A stretch of DNA of 64,000 nucleotides from positions 17,529,798 to 17,593,797 of the forward strand of contig NW_004955417.1 of assembly GCF_000276665.1 (NCBI RefSeq), written 5' to 3'. The notes below the pieces were generated by a model. It was not told the DNA's origin. It did no database searches and was given only the letters and a program-made list of their open reading frames with translations. This stretch comes from Chinchilla lanigera. Lineage: Eukaryota; Chordata; Mammalia; Rodentia; Chinchillidae. Positions 34,663 to 45,150 of this stretch are shown here, piece by piece. The position numbers and the translations under genes are program-made. How positions within the stretch are numbered: position 1 is the first letter of the stretch; each line of letters begins with the position of its first letter.

Positions 34663-36149
34663 ATATATGGACTGAGCATACAGCTTTATATTAAACTTTT
34701 TCACTAGTTATAACATTTTATATTGTAAGTTTTTAAACAATACAAAATTATGAGCAGAAAGAATATTTTAAACTTCAGACATAAAAAGAATATCAGAACA
34801 AATGTTTTGTAACTCTCAAATTGTGTATATCACTTTTTCTTCCACTGCATTTTTCTTTAGCTCAAAAATTCTACTGCGATTTTATTTAGCTTAAGTAAGT
34901 TATCTCATTTTCTCAAATTATATATTTTCAGATTAGGCCTAACATGTAAATATGTGTATGTTAATTTCTCATAAAGTAATTATTTTGGGATAGCAGGAGA
35001 TTCATATGGAAAACAAAAAAATCACATCTTTGTATAATATCCTGGTCTATTTTTCTTAAAAGGCATTTTATTTTGATAAAATTTCATGTTCAAGTATCCA
35101 AATACAAAACAACCCTTCAGTATGAATTGATACTAAATTGTCTGAAATTGTTATTTTCACTTTTTCTCATATGTGACCAAGATATAGAATGAACATAACT
35201 GAATATGAAGTAAAATAAATAAATAACAGATAAAAGACAATTGCTAAAGAATCGTCTTGTTACTGCAAAATATCTCACTATAATCCATGAATAGGTGTAA
35301 AACTCTTTTTTTTTTTTTTTTTTTCCTGAGTGCCTTGGGATTGGTTGATTCATTCTTACAAAGTTTGTCTGGCAGGCTTTCCAAAGTGTATGCAGGGCCA
35401 TATTTCATGAAGAATTTATTTCAGGATGTTAACCGTGATTTGAGAATCCTATTAAAAGACATAACCTTAATCATTCACAATAACATTACATTAATTATTG
35501 ATAAATCTAATCGGTCGTCTGAAATTGCTCACATTTAATATTCATCAGAATGGAAGATGAATTCATAGCCTGATGACATGCTCTTTATGTCTCCAAATGC
35601 CTTTATACTGGTATTATTTACATGCTCCTGAGTAGGAGAAACTTTATCAGAAAGCCAGAAGAAATACTGGATGCTTCAAAGAACGGCTTCATTGGGTTTG
35701 AGTTCTACCTTCAAGATTTGTATATCAGTGTTAAAATCAACTCATATACAATCCTGTAACTTCAGTCCTTTTTTTATTTAAACTGGTTTTCTTACAATAT
35801 TAAATTGTGTTTATTTCCAATCTTTCCTCTACAAAGGAGAAATTTACTATATGCGGAAGTAGTTATACACTGAAAAATAATGTGCTTACATTTTCATACA
35901 TTACTTGCATAGTTTTGTTTACATGTACATATTTTATTCTTATTCTAAAATAACTTTAGAAAGGAAAGATATAGACAAAATTATCTATTGAATGATATAA
36001 ATACATTCATCATCCAGTTTAAAGCAGTGAGCATGCAATCAGGAAAGCTTTCCTGAATGCTAATCACATTGTTCACACTTCCAACTATAGTTGATTATCA
36101 TTTTGATTTCAATTAGTACTTACTAGTTTATTTATTCCTTTATATATGG
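34663..36149. other. Non-coding, nothing firmly recognised
   Basis: A run of T residues at about 35307-35325 could be a reversed A tail, but no SINE or L1 body follows on its right. The sequence at about 35330-35620 looks less degenerate than its surroundings and could be conserved non-coding DNA. That is only an impression. Confidence 0.4.
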
Positions 36150-37179
36150 ATATAAATTAAAGCATATTTGTTATTTTTTGATGTTTTCATATATACAATA
36201 AAATAACTATAATTGATGTAGCTCTATATAATTCATTTCAATAGCCATAGAATGCTCTGGTGTATACATATACTAAAATTTAACATCTATTCTGCAAAGA
36301 CACATTTACTTCTAAATTCTTGAGATTCCAAGTACACTACTCCTTTGGACATCCTTAGGCATGGCTAGAGGAAAAATATTCAAGAATTTCTCCAGGGTAT
36401 AAACCTAAAGTGGAATGACCTGTTTGAAGCACACGTAGCTCGCTGTGTTTACTCAGAACTCACTACTTAAGTTTCAAGTGTCACTGCACTAAATTGTGCT
36501 CTGATTATCAGTGGTTAAAATTTCCAGGCTCTGCATCTTCTTATTAAATTTGTTACCAATTTAATGTATTAGAATTTGAATTTCATTGTGGCTTTTCTAT
36601 TTCTATGATTATTTGTAAGGCTCAGTAGTCTTCAGATGATTATTTATAATCCCCTTTTTCTACTTTGAATTATAGGCATTAGTAAAAATTATTTGGCCAT
36701 ACTTACATTGTAGTTGGTTATCTTCATTTGTGATTTTTTTTCTTATTGTATGTTATTTGCACAAACTTTTTTAAATAACTAAAACAATATTTTTTTGATA
36801 ATGTACTTTTATGTATGGCATAAGATAGGAATTTATTTATATTTTTAATGCATTATTTCAGAATTTTTCTTAAAGCAACCCAAATTTTTGTGTTAATATT
36901 CAATTATGTTGCTTATTACACATCACATTCCCTATAGAAATATGTTTTGTGACTCTTTTTTCTGTTCTATAGGTATGCTTATGTGGTCCTACATCAATAC
37001 ACGACTGTTTTAATATTCATAATTTAATCATGATCTTTGATCTATTCATTACCTTTCATTCTTTTATATGTTTTTAAATACTTTTTCACATACAAGTAAA
37101 AAATCATTAAGATTTTTACAGGGATAATCATGTTTTTAATGCATGCACAAATTTGAGAAAATTTGTCTATTTTCAAACA

Positions 37180-37257
37180 TTTTTTTCTCAGTGCTAAGGG
37201 TCTTGTACATTCTAGATAAGCACTGCACCATTGAAAGACATGTCCAGTCTACAAAAC
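37180..37257 (-). mobile_element. Possible decayed tRNA-type SINE
   Basis: On the plus strand a T run is followed by CAGTGCTAAGGGTCTTGTAC, then ATTCTAGATAAGCACTGCACC and then TGTCCAGTC. This resembles the reverse complement of an ID/tRNA-type SINE (GCTAGGCAAGCACTCTACC and similar). It is very diverged, so the call is tentative. Confidence 0.45.
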
Positions 37258-38538
37258 ACATTTTAGAAATGTTTATTACTGATTTTTACATATCTTTTAT
37301 ATAGAAGATATATTGATTTTTATTTATAATCTTTTATTTGAAATCTTCATTGTCTTATTTACTTGAAAAATACAGTTTTTAGCTCAATGTCTAAGAAAAT
37401 AATTATATTATCAATGAATAGTGATAACAGTTCTTATTTTCATTTTTAATATTTACTTACATTTCTTGTTTTGCTGCACTTGTGGAGTCCTCTATTATAT
37501 TTAATGCCTACTGTGATATGAGTCCTGCTTTATTCAAATTCTTAGACCTGCTATTTCTGCAATTTAATATGCATTATGCTGTTGTAAGATTGTTTGATAG
37601 GTGTACTTTATTAAATTAAGAAAATGTGGTATATTCTTACATAAGTTAAAATGTTATTTATATTTTTCTTTTACTCTTGAATATGTAACCTTTAGTTAAA
37701 TATTATGTGTACCCTTGTAAGATGTTAGACATAAATAAACATTCTTAAGTTAAACCATCCTTATATTCCTTAGAGAATCTGATTTGATTGTTTTCTTTTT
37801 CTTAAATATATTTTGAGCAATTCACTTTGACTGTATTTCATTTGTTCCTTTGCATTTATGTACAAAAGTGAAATTAATCTCTTTGTGTTGTATCATGGCA
37901 TCCTTGTCTGGAATTTGTGTTTTAATTAGGACAGATTAGGACAGTGTTTCTTAGAGACACAATTATTATAGCTCAAAGAAGATATAAAAGTGCAGTTTTC
38001 TCTTAATGACAATGTAGAAGGGTCTTCTAGGTATTAAGTAAGACTATCTTCAATACCAAGATGTTTCTAATTGGTTCATACATTCCCCACCCCCACTGTA
38101 TTATTCTCATCTATAGGTCAAAGCTGATCCTTAGCATGTCATCCACTTCCAGTGTTGGAGAAAAAGAAAGAGGAAGTGGGAGGCAATTATGGTACTCCAT
38201 TTTAAAAGATGTTAAAGAGTTTTGTGGATGGCCTCTCCTTATACATTAGTGGTTAAAATATACATATATGGCCCTTTTTGGTTCTGAAGTTCAAGTAGAA
38301 ATGCAATCTCTGTTTGGTCATGGAATCATTAGGATTTTGTGGATTATATTGCTAAAATTATTTTGTCTTTATGTCACATTGATTGGAAAGAAATTGCTGT
38401 GTTTTCAATTTCCTGGAAAAGTCTGTATATGATAAATTCTTTTCCTATCTGTATCTGATTGTATGGTGTTCTTTTTATCCTCTATCAACCTTTCTCTCAC
38501 CTCTATCACTTTCTCTCTCTCCCATTTCCTTTTAAGTA

Positions 38539-38742
38539 CAGTTGTACTTTGCTTCACCAATGCTTTTGTTTGTGAACAATACAATTCACAGAAAGAACCA
38601 TTTAGCAAAAGTTTGTTTTTGTTTGAGAACTCTCCACTGGGTGACAAACACAGCTGGGGCCATCTGTCCCACATTAACATGAACATGGTCATCTTTTCCA
38701 GAATTGGGGAACAAATTAAGTTTGTGAATTGAGGTACCACTA
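38539..38742. mobile_element. Small non-autonomous Tc1/mariner-type DNA transposon
   Basis: It is flanked by TA on both sides (38537-38538 and 38743-38744). Its left end is CAGTTGTACTTTGCTTCACC. The reverse complement of its right end is ATAGTGGTACCTCAATTCAC, so the ends are inverted repeats, diverged here. A second, shorter relative at 55771-55943 has the same ends. No transposase ORF is present. A TA target and CAG-type ends fit the Tigger/pogo branch. Confidence 0.75.
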
Positions 38743-38925
38743 TATTGTGCTAAACTTCATTAATCTTTTCTATTTTTTATTAAATTTAGTAAGCTGCATT
38801 GTTGTAAGATATTATCTATTTTCTCTAACTTCATGTTGAAACATCCATAAAGTATTCTCTTTTTGTATCTTTTGCAAAACACTGATAAATTTCCCATTTT
38901 TAATTTAAATTTATTTTTTATTTAT

Positions 38926-39245
38926 ATATAAAGCCATAAAAATGTACATGCATATGTAGTATCAGGTGATATTTTGACAAAATTATGTACTATGTCATAG
39001 CTATTTACTCAAGTATTTATATTTCCTGGTGGAGAAAGTATTAAAAGTCATTTCTTCTATTTTTTTGAAATATACAGTGTGCTACAAGTATCAAGTAAAT
39101 AGAACTTCTTACTCCTACGTGGCTATAACTTAGTACTCTGACAAATTTTTCCCCATCCCACCTTCCCTCCTATTCTCCTTGATCTGCAGTAACCACAAAG
39201 TTGTCTTGGTTTTCTCACTTAGAGTAGCTTTCTTTGCTCAGTGCC
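38926..39245 (-). mobile_element. L1 3' UTR, antisense (L1 copy B, left part)
   Basis: The plus strand matches the reverse complement of the 3' UTR of older L1 families: GTACATGCATATGTAG, GATATTTTGACA, TTGAAATATACAGTGTGC, then CCCCATCCCACC and CACTTAGAGTAGC. The continuation of the same L1 appears only at 40711, after the inserted LTR element. Confidence 0.62.
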
Positions 39246-40390
39246 TGTGAATTTCCTTAGCAGATGTTTCATGTTTCTCCCGTTTTCAAATTTATTTTTT
39301 CTCCACTGCAATTTTTGCTTCACTTTTACAATGTTGCCACTGTCTCCTCAGAGACACATTGCCTAGCCTCCTAGGCTTTCTCATGAAATCTGTGTGGAAA
39401 CCTGCCTGGCCCCACAACTCTTGCATTTGCATGGATGACTGCAAGCTATACCACCAGCTTGAGTACTAACCAGGCCTCCTGGCATCATGGATACAGAGGC
39501 TTCACAGTGCAGGATTCCTGAAAACTTTGAATCAAATTCTGGGAAGCCAATTCCCTAGGCAGTCCTTGTATAGCAGGAAGTCCTGATGTTCTCTTCTCAA
39601 AGCCAAGTCTTACATTTATACTTTTGAGCCTTAGAAATGTAGGTTCTTAATAATTCTAGAGATGCTGTCAAGGCATTTTTCCTATTGTCCTGATGCAAGT
39701 AAAGCACATGGCTTCATTTTACTACCATTTTTCTTTTTTCTTTTGGGGTACTGGGAATTGAACTCAGTCTCTTGTGCTTGCTAGGCAGGCACATATGCCA
39801 CTGACCTGTATCCCCAGCCCCACTACCAATCTTTTTGTATCATTTTGATATTAACTATGCTCTTCTATGATCCAATTTTGCAGACATTTCTGCCCAGGGA
39901 AAACTAAAATCTTTCAAACTGACTTTTTGTTCCTTATTTTTAGTGTAAATATAACTGAAAGCCACAGAAAGAATAAACACTGGGATGCCTTGAATTGTCT
40001 TCTAACAGATTAGTTAATCTGCTGCCTTGAACCCCAGTCTCCCACAAAGTCTCAGGACATTAACAAAATTCTGACAAACTCTCTGCCAAAGCATAACACA
40101 CATGGCTTGGAGTCAAACTACCAGTGGACTCCATTGTTCCAGCTGAAGCCTCCTAAGTGTGGCCTGTATTATCTAAATTTCTATCTGAATTTTGGTCTTC
40201 TGAATTCTGACTAAACTCTCCCACCAAGATTGACTTATAGCATTTTATGTTTTCTCTACCTGCATCTCCAACCCTCCCGTGATCTAGTTCCAAGGGTTTG
40301 TAAATTATTATATGTTCGGGTTCAGTCATAGCAAATATCTCATTTTTCTGGTTCCAAAATCTTTCTTGGTCACCTTTTTCATTAAACGAC
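39246..40390 (-). mobile_element. Probable MaLR-type internal sequence, antisense
   Basis: This interval lies directly downstream, in minus-strand sense, of the LTR at 40391-40710. It interrupts an otherwise continuous antisense L1. No coding ORF is evident. The minus strand contains AAAGATTTTGGAACCAGAAA near the LTR, which fits the start of MaLR-like internal sequence. No second LTR is visible at its left end. A younger ID-like SINE interrupts it at 39731-39820. Confidence 0.45.
39731..39820 (-). mobile_element. ID-like tRNA-derived SINE
   Basis: The minus strand reads GGGGCTGGGGATACAGGTCAG, then the B-box region GAGTTCAATTCCCAGTACC, then an A-rich tail (plus-strand T-rich at 39731-39744). 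The flanks share ACTACCATTTTT at about 39721 and ACTACCAATCTTTTT at about 39823, an imperfect target duplication. Confidence 0.85.
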
Positions 40391-40710
40391 TGCAATTAAA
40401 GGCAGGAAAGGTTTATTTTAGCTCATGGTTATCGTTCATGGTTGTTGTTTCCAAGACAGTGGCAGCCTGGTGGAAGGGCTTGAGCCAAAGAAATGTTGCT
40501 CAAGTCCTGATGAAAAGGAAGCAGGGAAAGAAGAGAGGAGCCAAAGAGGGAGCTACATTCTTCCAGGTCACAACCCGAGTGACCAACCATCAAGCAGGCC
40601 ACATAACCCAACATCATTATCCATAACACCCGATGATCTATTGCATACTTACAGCCCGACCCCCAAACACCTGAATATTTTGGGAGATGCTTTAGGTCTA
40701 AACCATACCA
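40391..40710 (-). mobile_element. MaLR-like LTR, sense on the minus strand
   Basis: On the minus strand it starts TGGTATGGTTTAGACCTAAAG, a form typical of MaLR LTRs. It carries GAGCTAAAATAAACCTTTCC as its polyadenylation region and ends CCTTTAATTGCA. CCTG occurs right after it (40711-40714) and at about 39240, near the left end of the internal sequence, as a possible remnant of the target duplication. Overlapping ORFs (40425-40763 plus, 40429-40752 minus) are not genes. Confidence 0.68.
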
Positions 40711-41070
40711 CCTGCTTTTGTGTCTATATTCCCTCAAATGACAGGACTTCATCCTTTTTATAGCTTAATAGTATGCCATTGTATTATGCATCACATTTTC
40801 CTTAAGTATTCATGAGCTGATGGACATTTAGATTGTTACTGTCAGCTACTGTGAATAGTTCTAAAGTAAGCAGGGGGACTAAATGTCTCTTCAATATACT
40901 GACTCTATTTTCTTTTTGTATATTTCCAGTAACATGATTACTGGGTAATATTATAATTCTGTGTTTAAATTTTTGAGAAATCTCATAAAGTTTTCCATAT
41001 CCTATTTATTTACATTTCCTCCAATCATGTACAAGGATATCCTTTCCTTAATATACTTAAGAGTTCACCT
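40711..41070 (-). mobile_element. Antisense L1 ORF2 C-terminal segment (copy B, middle part)
   Basis: The plus strand reads L1 backwards: CAAATGACAGGACTTCATCC, then AATAGTATGCCATTGTATTATG, then GATGGACATTTAGATTGTTAC, then TTACTGGGTAATATTAT, then TTTCCTCCAATCATGTACAAGG. These follow the order expected upstream of the 3' UTR piece at 38926-39245. Confidence 0.75.
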
Positions 41071-41402
41071 GTAAACCCACACATCTACCACCAATTGATT
41101 TTTGAGCAAGATATTAAGAAAACACTTTGGGGAAAGTATGATCTTTTCAACAAATGGTCTTAGGAAAATTAGACACCCATATCCAGAATAATGAAATTAG
41201 ACCCTTGACTCTCAATACTTATAAATTCAACACAGGATGATTGTAGATTTAAATTAATGACCTAAAATATCAAAATATTACAATAAAATATAGGAGAAAG
41301 TCTTTAGGATATTAAGTGGATGAACACATCTTCTTTAGACAAACCCCCCCAAAATATAATAAACCTAAAATAACATGGACAAGTGGGATTACATCAAACC
41401 AG
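41071..41402 (+). mobile_element. Inverted 5' segment of L1 copy B
   Basis: Here the plus strand reads L1 forwards: CACACATCTACCACC, then TTGGGGAAAGTATGATCTTTTC, then AAATTAGACACCC and GAAATTAGACCCTTGACTCTC, then GACAAGTGGGATTACATCAAACC. This part of ORF2 lies upstream of the segment in the antisense block next to it. The arrangement is the typical 5' inversion left by twin priming during L1 insertion. Confidence 0.72.
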
Positions 41403-43825
41403 TACTCATTATGTGCCTCCCAATTTCTGCTTTTTGATTAGTATTATTGATAATTTCTTTGCTCCTTTTCAATCACGCAGACTTCTACATGTGAGTCAAC
41501 TCAAATATTTTGTATTGGATCATTTATCCCTAAAGATTTTGTATCTATCAAAGCTCATTTTTAAGTTTGTTTATAATTTTTTTCTATACAGGCCCCTATA
41601 TTCAAGATTGCATGTTCTTTTACATTGTAGTATGTCCAGTACAAGAATTAGGTAAGACAGCATTCTGTAAGAGAGACAATATCTGTACTTTTATAGGAAT
41701 AAAACATAAATACTATAACTAGTTTTCTTTCCCATCTACTATCATTTGTGCTTGCACCCAAAGTTTTATATTTTTGAGCAGGACCAGTAAGTATAGAATT
41801 ATAGAATACTACACAGTTGGGTTCTCTTTATAAGACTGATTATATATGAAATAATGGATTTTCTTTATTTTTTTCCCACTACATTTCTAGCAGCAAAGGA
41901 ATCAAAAACCAGAAGTTATAATTCATTAACATAAAATCTGCTTTAATTTCTGCTAGTCAGTTAGACTTACTGAAGTAAAAACCAAATAATCAACCTTCAT
42001 GTTGCCTGAGAATAGCGATCACTTAAAAACATATGCATCTGAATATAATTTTAACTTGCTTTCATCTTATATTTAAGTATGTGACACACTGAGCTTGTGC
42101 TAATACCATTGTACAGAAAAATATCAGTACAGTATTACAAGTGTCTAGATATTATTCTATAATATCTACACTTTCATAGTTAATAAAATGATCTAGAAAG
42201 GGCATTTTAGAAACCTTTATTCTTATATAAAAGAAGTCTCAGCTGTCTTAGCTGAATAAGGTGAGACTTTTAGATACTATTGAATTGTATGATTGGATTC
42301 CCTTTTTAATTGCTCTGTGATAGACTTCACAGAAGCATGTCAAATTTGAGAATTTGACAAAAAAAGAATTTCACCTGTGCTCTCCCTGTCACAAAGAAAA
42401 CTGTTGAAACATAGATAATGGGTGTATGGTTTGGGTCTCTTTGATTTAATTGCCTAAAGTCTCCTCCATAGTAATATATCTGGCTAAGGTTTTCAAAGAG
42501 GGAGGTTGTTAGCCTGTAGAGCTATTTAATAAGAACCTTTCTGACTGGCTTTCAAGATAGTCAATCTCCCCAAAGACAGGAAAGTATAGTTTGAAAGAAG
42601 AAAAAAAGAGGTTAATTGATCTTCATGTGAAACTTTGTGGATAACTAGATAGATATTAACCTTTCCAAAAATTCAGAACTAAATCCTCTCTGCTTCTAAT
42701 AGACTGCTTTTATAAAGCTCAACTTGCACTAAATGGTAAGTACTGTGGAGCAGAAACACACATGACCATTTTACCCTAAACTTCATTAGCACTGTTTACT
42801 AAAGTTCTGGGTATATTACAGGGAGCACTGGGGGAGGTACTACAGGGAATTATAAGGGAGAAAAAAGTCTGCCCAACTTGGTTTATAGTCTTAAGAAATA
42901 CCCACAGAGTTTAAGAAAGTAGAGCTAACTTCGGGGAGCCAAGGGACTTCAGGAGGAAATAACCATCTCCCTTTTCACTGTAATTGGTCCCTTTGAGCCT
43001 CACTCTGCCTGAAGCAGATATAATTTCAAAATGAAGCTTGCAACTCAGTGGGGCTCGTCTTTAAATGATCTGAGGAGGGTGTCAGTAAAGACCGGGGCAC
43101 ATTCCTTGGAGCATTTCCTGTCATTGAGGCAAGATCGCTGTGTAGCTTAAGGAATATCATGGACTTTTAAAAATTCTTTCATTTTTACATCAGACCACTG
43201 GTCTGAGTCTGCTCAGACTCTTGTATGAATATCTGGATGGCAACGTGCAAGCTTCAGGCTTCTCTGTTAGTGAGGATAAGCGTGTAAGATTGACAAACAG
43301 ACAAAAAATACAGTATCAACACAGCTATCATCTGGCAATCAGTCCTCAAAATTGTTGATAGAAGCAATGTAATGAAATGAAACAATTTCCAAAAATAATG
43401 AAATGAATTGTTCATTAATCATCTACTGAATACATAGAGAAATGTACTGAATATTATAAAGGATACAAACATAAAAGCATGGTCCATGATTGTGAGTACT
43501 TATGATCTAGTGATAAACTTAGCATTGTTGAAATCTATGGAAGAAATTGGAATAACAACAATACTTTGTGAATTTGGAGTAGTGTTTCTTAAATTTTGGT
43601 GAAAAAAGCCTGTGGGAACTTGTTAATTGTTCAGACTCAGAGCTTCAGGGTTTTAGATCAGACCTGGAATTTTCAGTTTTAATAAAAATTTGGAGCACAA
43701 AACTTTGAGAAACACTTTAACAGATGGAAATATTTCTGGCTAATGATGATAAGAAAAACATCATGGAGTACTTAGGATCTTTGCTGATTCTTGAAAAATA
43801 AAATTTTGGCAGAGACTAGCAAGTA
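41403..43825. other. AT-rich non-coding stretch, no supported gene
   Basis: The ORF at 41383-41655 starts inside the L1 fragment and runs into unassigned AT-rich sequence, with no domain seen. At about 43183-43197 the sequence CAGACCACTGGTCTG is a short near-palindrome. The stretch at about 42930-43150 is less AT-rich, with no identified role. Confidence 0.5.
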
Positions 43826-44409
43826 TGATTAATTTTAGGTGTCAACCTTACTGGATTAAGAAACACCTAGAAAACTGGCAGAGCATTCCTCATGAGCGTT
43901 TCTGAGACTGTTTGCAGCAGTGATTGGTGTCTCAGACAGTGGACTGAGAGTGGAAAATGTGCCTTCAACATGGCCAGGGAGCATCCAATCAGCAGGGTGC
44001 CTAGACAGCATTTTTAAAAGGCAGAGGAAAAGTGATTTTTCTCTTTTTGTTTTTCTCAGCTGGAGCTAGGGGACTTTTCTTCTGCCCTTGGACATGAGAA
44101 GTCCAAGTTTTCTAGGCTTTGGACTCAATAGGTACACCAACAGTCCCTTAGATTACAGGATTTTGGCTTCAGATTAACAATCAAACTGTTGGTTTTCCTG
44201 GATCTGGGGCAAATAGACTTGGAGTAAATCTTACTATTGGTATTTGAAATTCTCCATCTTGAACGTAACTTGTCATGGGACTTAGCAGCCTCCATAGTCA
44301 CAGGAGAAAATTTCCATAGTAAATTTCTTTTGTCCTGGCTCTGTCTCTGTCTTTGCCTCTGTCTCTCTGTCTCTTTGTCTCTGTGTCTCTCTCTCTCTGA
44401 CTAAACAGA
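43826..44409 (+). mobile_element. LTR-like interspersed repeat with CTGT-rich expansion
   Basis: It starts TGATTAATTTTAGGTGTCAACC. Landmarks follow in an order I know from a repeat widespread in placental mammals: AAACTGGCAGAGCATTCC, CCAATCAGCAGGGTG, AAGGCAGAGGAAAAGTG, GCTGGAGCTAGGGGAC, CTTCTGCCCTTGGACATGAG, GGACTTAGCAGCCTCCATAG. It ends CTCTGACTAAACA. The C/T-rich region just before the end has expanded into a TCTGTCTC tract at about 44341-44399. TG...CA ends suggest an LTR. I do not name the family. Confidence 0.62.
44341..44399. repeat. TCTG/TCTC simple repeat
   Basis: Alternating CTGTCTC units inside the 3' end of the LTR-like repeat. Confidence 0.85.
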
Positions 44410-45042
44410 AAGTAAAGACACTCTAGATGAAATCCACTTATCAATGTCCAGAAGTTGACCTTAAAAAAGGTATCCAATAACAGTAGAACTGCAGAAAAAG
44501 GCAATTTTATGGATTATAGATTTGGACTCTTGGCTAAAAGCTAGGATTCTAAAGCTCTCAATGGAATATAGATAATCTGACAATTACTGTGAAGTCAACT
44601 TTGCTTTTAAAAAATAGAAAGGATGAAAAAGTTTCAGGAAGATGAGATGACAATAATGATTTAATGAAATACATCTTATTTGAGTTTGTTATCCAAGTGA
44701 AAATTGTTATGGCATAGCTACCATCTCACTATCTTTGCTCTCATATTTGTGAAATGGGCATAGATGGGCATGATACCTTTCTCCTGAAGTGATCTATGGT
44801 CTTTATTACAAAGATTAGGATTTTCTTGGTGAGGGAGTCTATCAGAGAAGAGTGCTCATTTACTGATTTTTGCCTTGTGAGAAAGTTTGAAACTGCTCTG
44901 TACTGGCTGTGTCTGTCCTAAAAGGAAGCATGGCACCTATGTCACAGGGTTGAATGGGTTAAATAAACTGATGATGCAAACCACTGGCAACAGTGCTTAT
45001 GAGATGGCAGGTGCTAACTGGATGTGAAATAGACTACAGTGG
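44410..45042. other. Non-coding, nothing recognised
   Basis: Unassigned sequence without a supported ORF or repeat. Confidence 0.5.
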
Positions 45043-45150
45043 AGCAAAGCAAAGCAAAGCAAAGCAAAGCAAAGCAAAGCAAAGCAAAGCAAAGCAAAGC
45101 AAAGCAAAGCAAAGCAAACAAAGCAAAGCAAAGAAAAGCAAAGCAAAACA
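45043..45150. repeat. GCAAA pentanucleotide microsatellite
   Basis: About fourteen uninterrupted GCAAA units are followed by interrupted copies (a lost base near 45117 and a GAAAA variant). An ORF reading Lys-Gln-Ser-Lys-Ala repeats across it is an artefact of the array. Confidence 0.93.

Larger units (their letters stand above)
36150..38925 (-). mobile_element. Old antisense L1 copy (copy A), highly diverged
   Basis: Antisense ORF2 landmarks occur in the expected order along the plus strand. First comes GTATAAACCTAAAGTGGAATGACC near 36397, then AATTTGAATTTCATTGTGGC near 36572. TGTATGGCATAAGATAGGAA lies near 36813, and GTGGTCCTACATCAATACACGAC near 36983. TTAAGTTAAACCATCCTTATATTCC lies near 37746 and CATGTTGAAACATCCATAAAG near 38832. 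It is too decayed for any ORF. Two younger inserts sit in it: a SINE-like piece near 37185 and a DNA transposon at 38539. Confidence 0.7.

Noticed and set aside
40425..40763. 112- and 107-codon ORFs on opposite strands
   Set aside because: Both overlap the MaLR-like LTR and its L1 junction and have no recognisable domain.
45043..45150. Possible repeat protein with a Lys-Gln-Ser-Lys-Ala pattern
   Set aside because: It is a direct translation of the GCAAA pentamer array.
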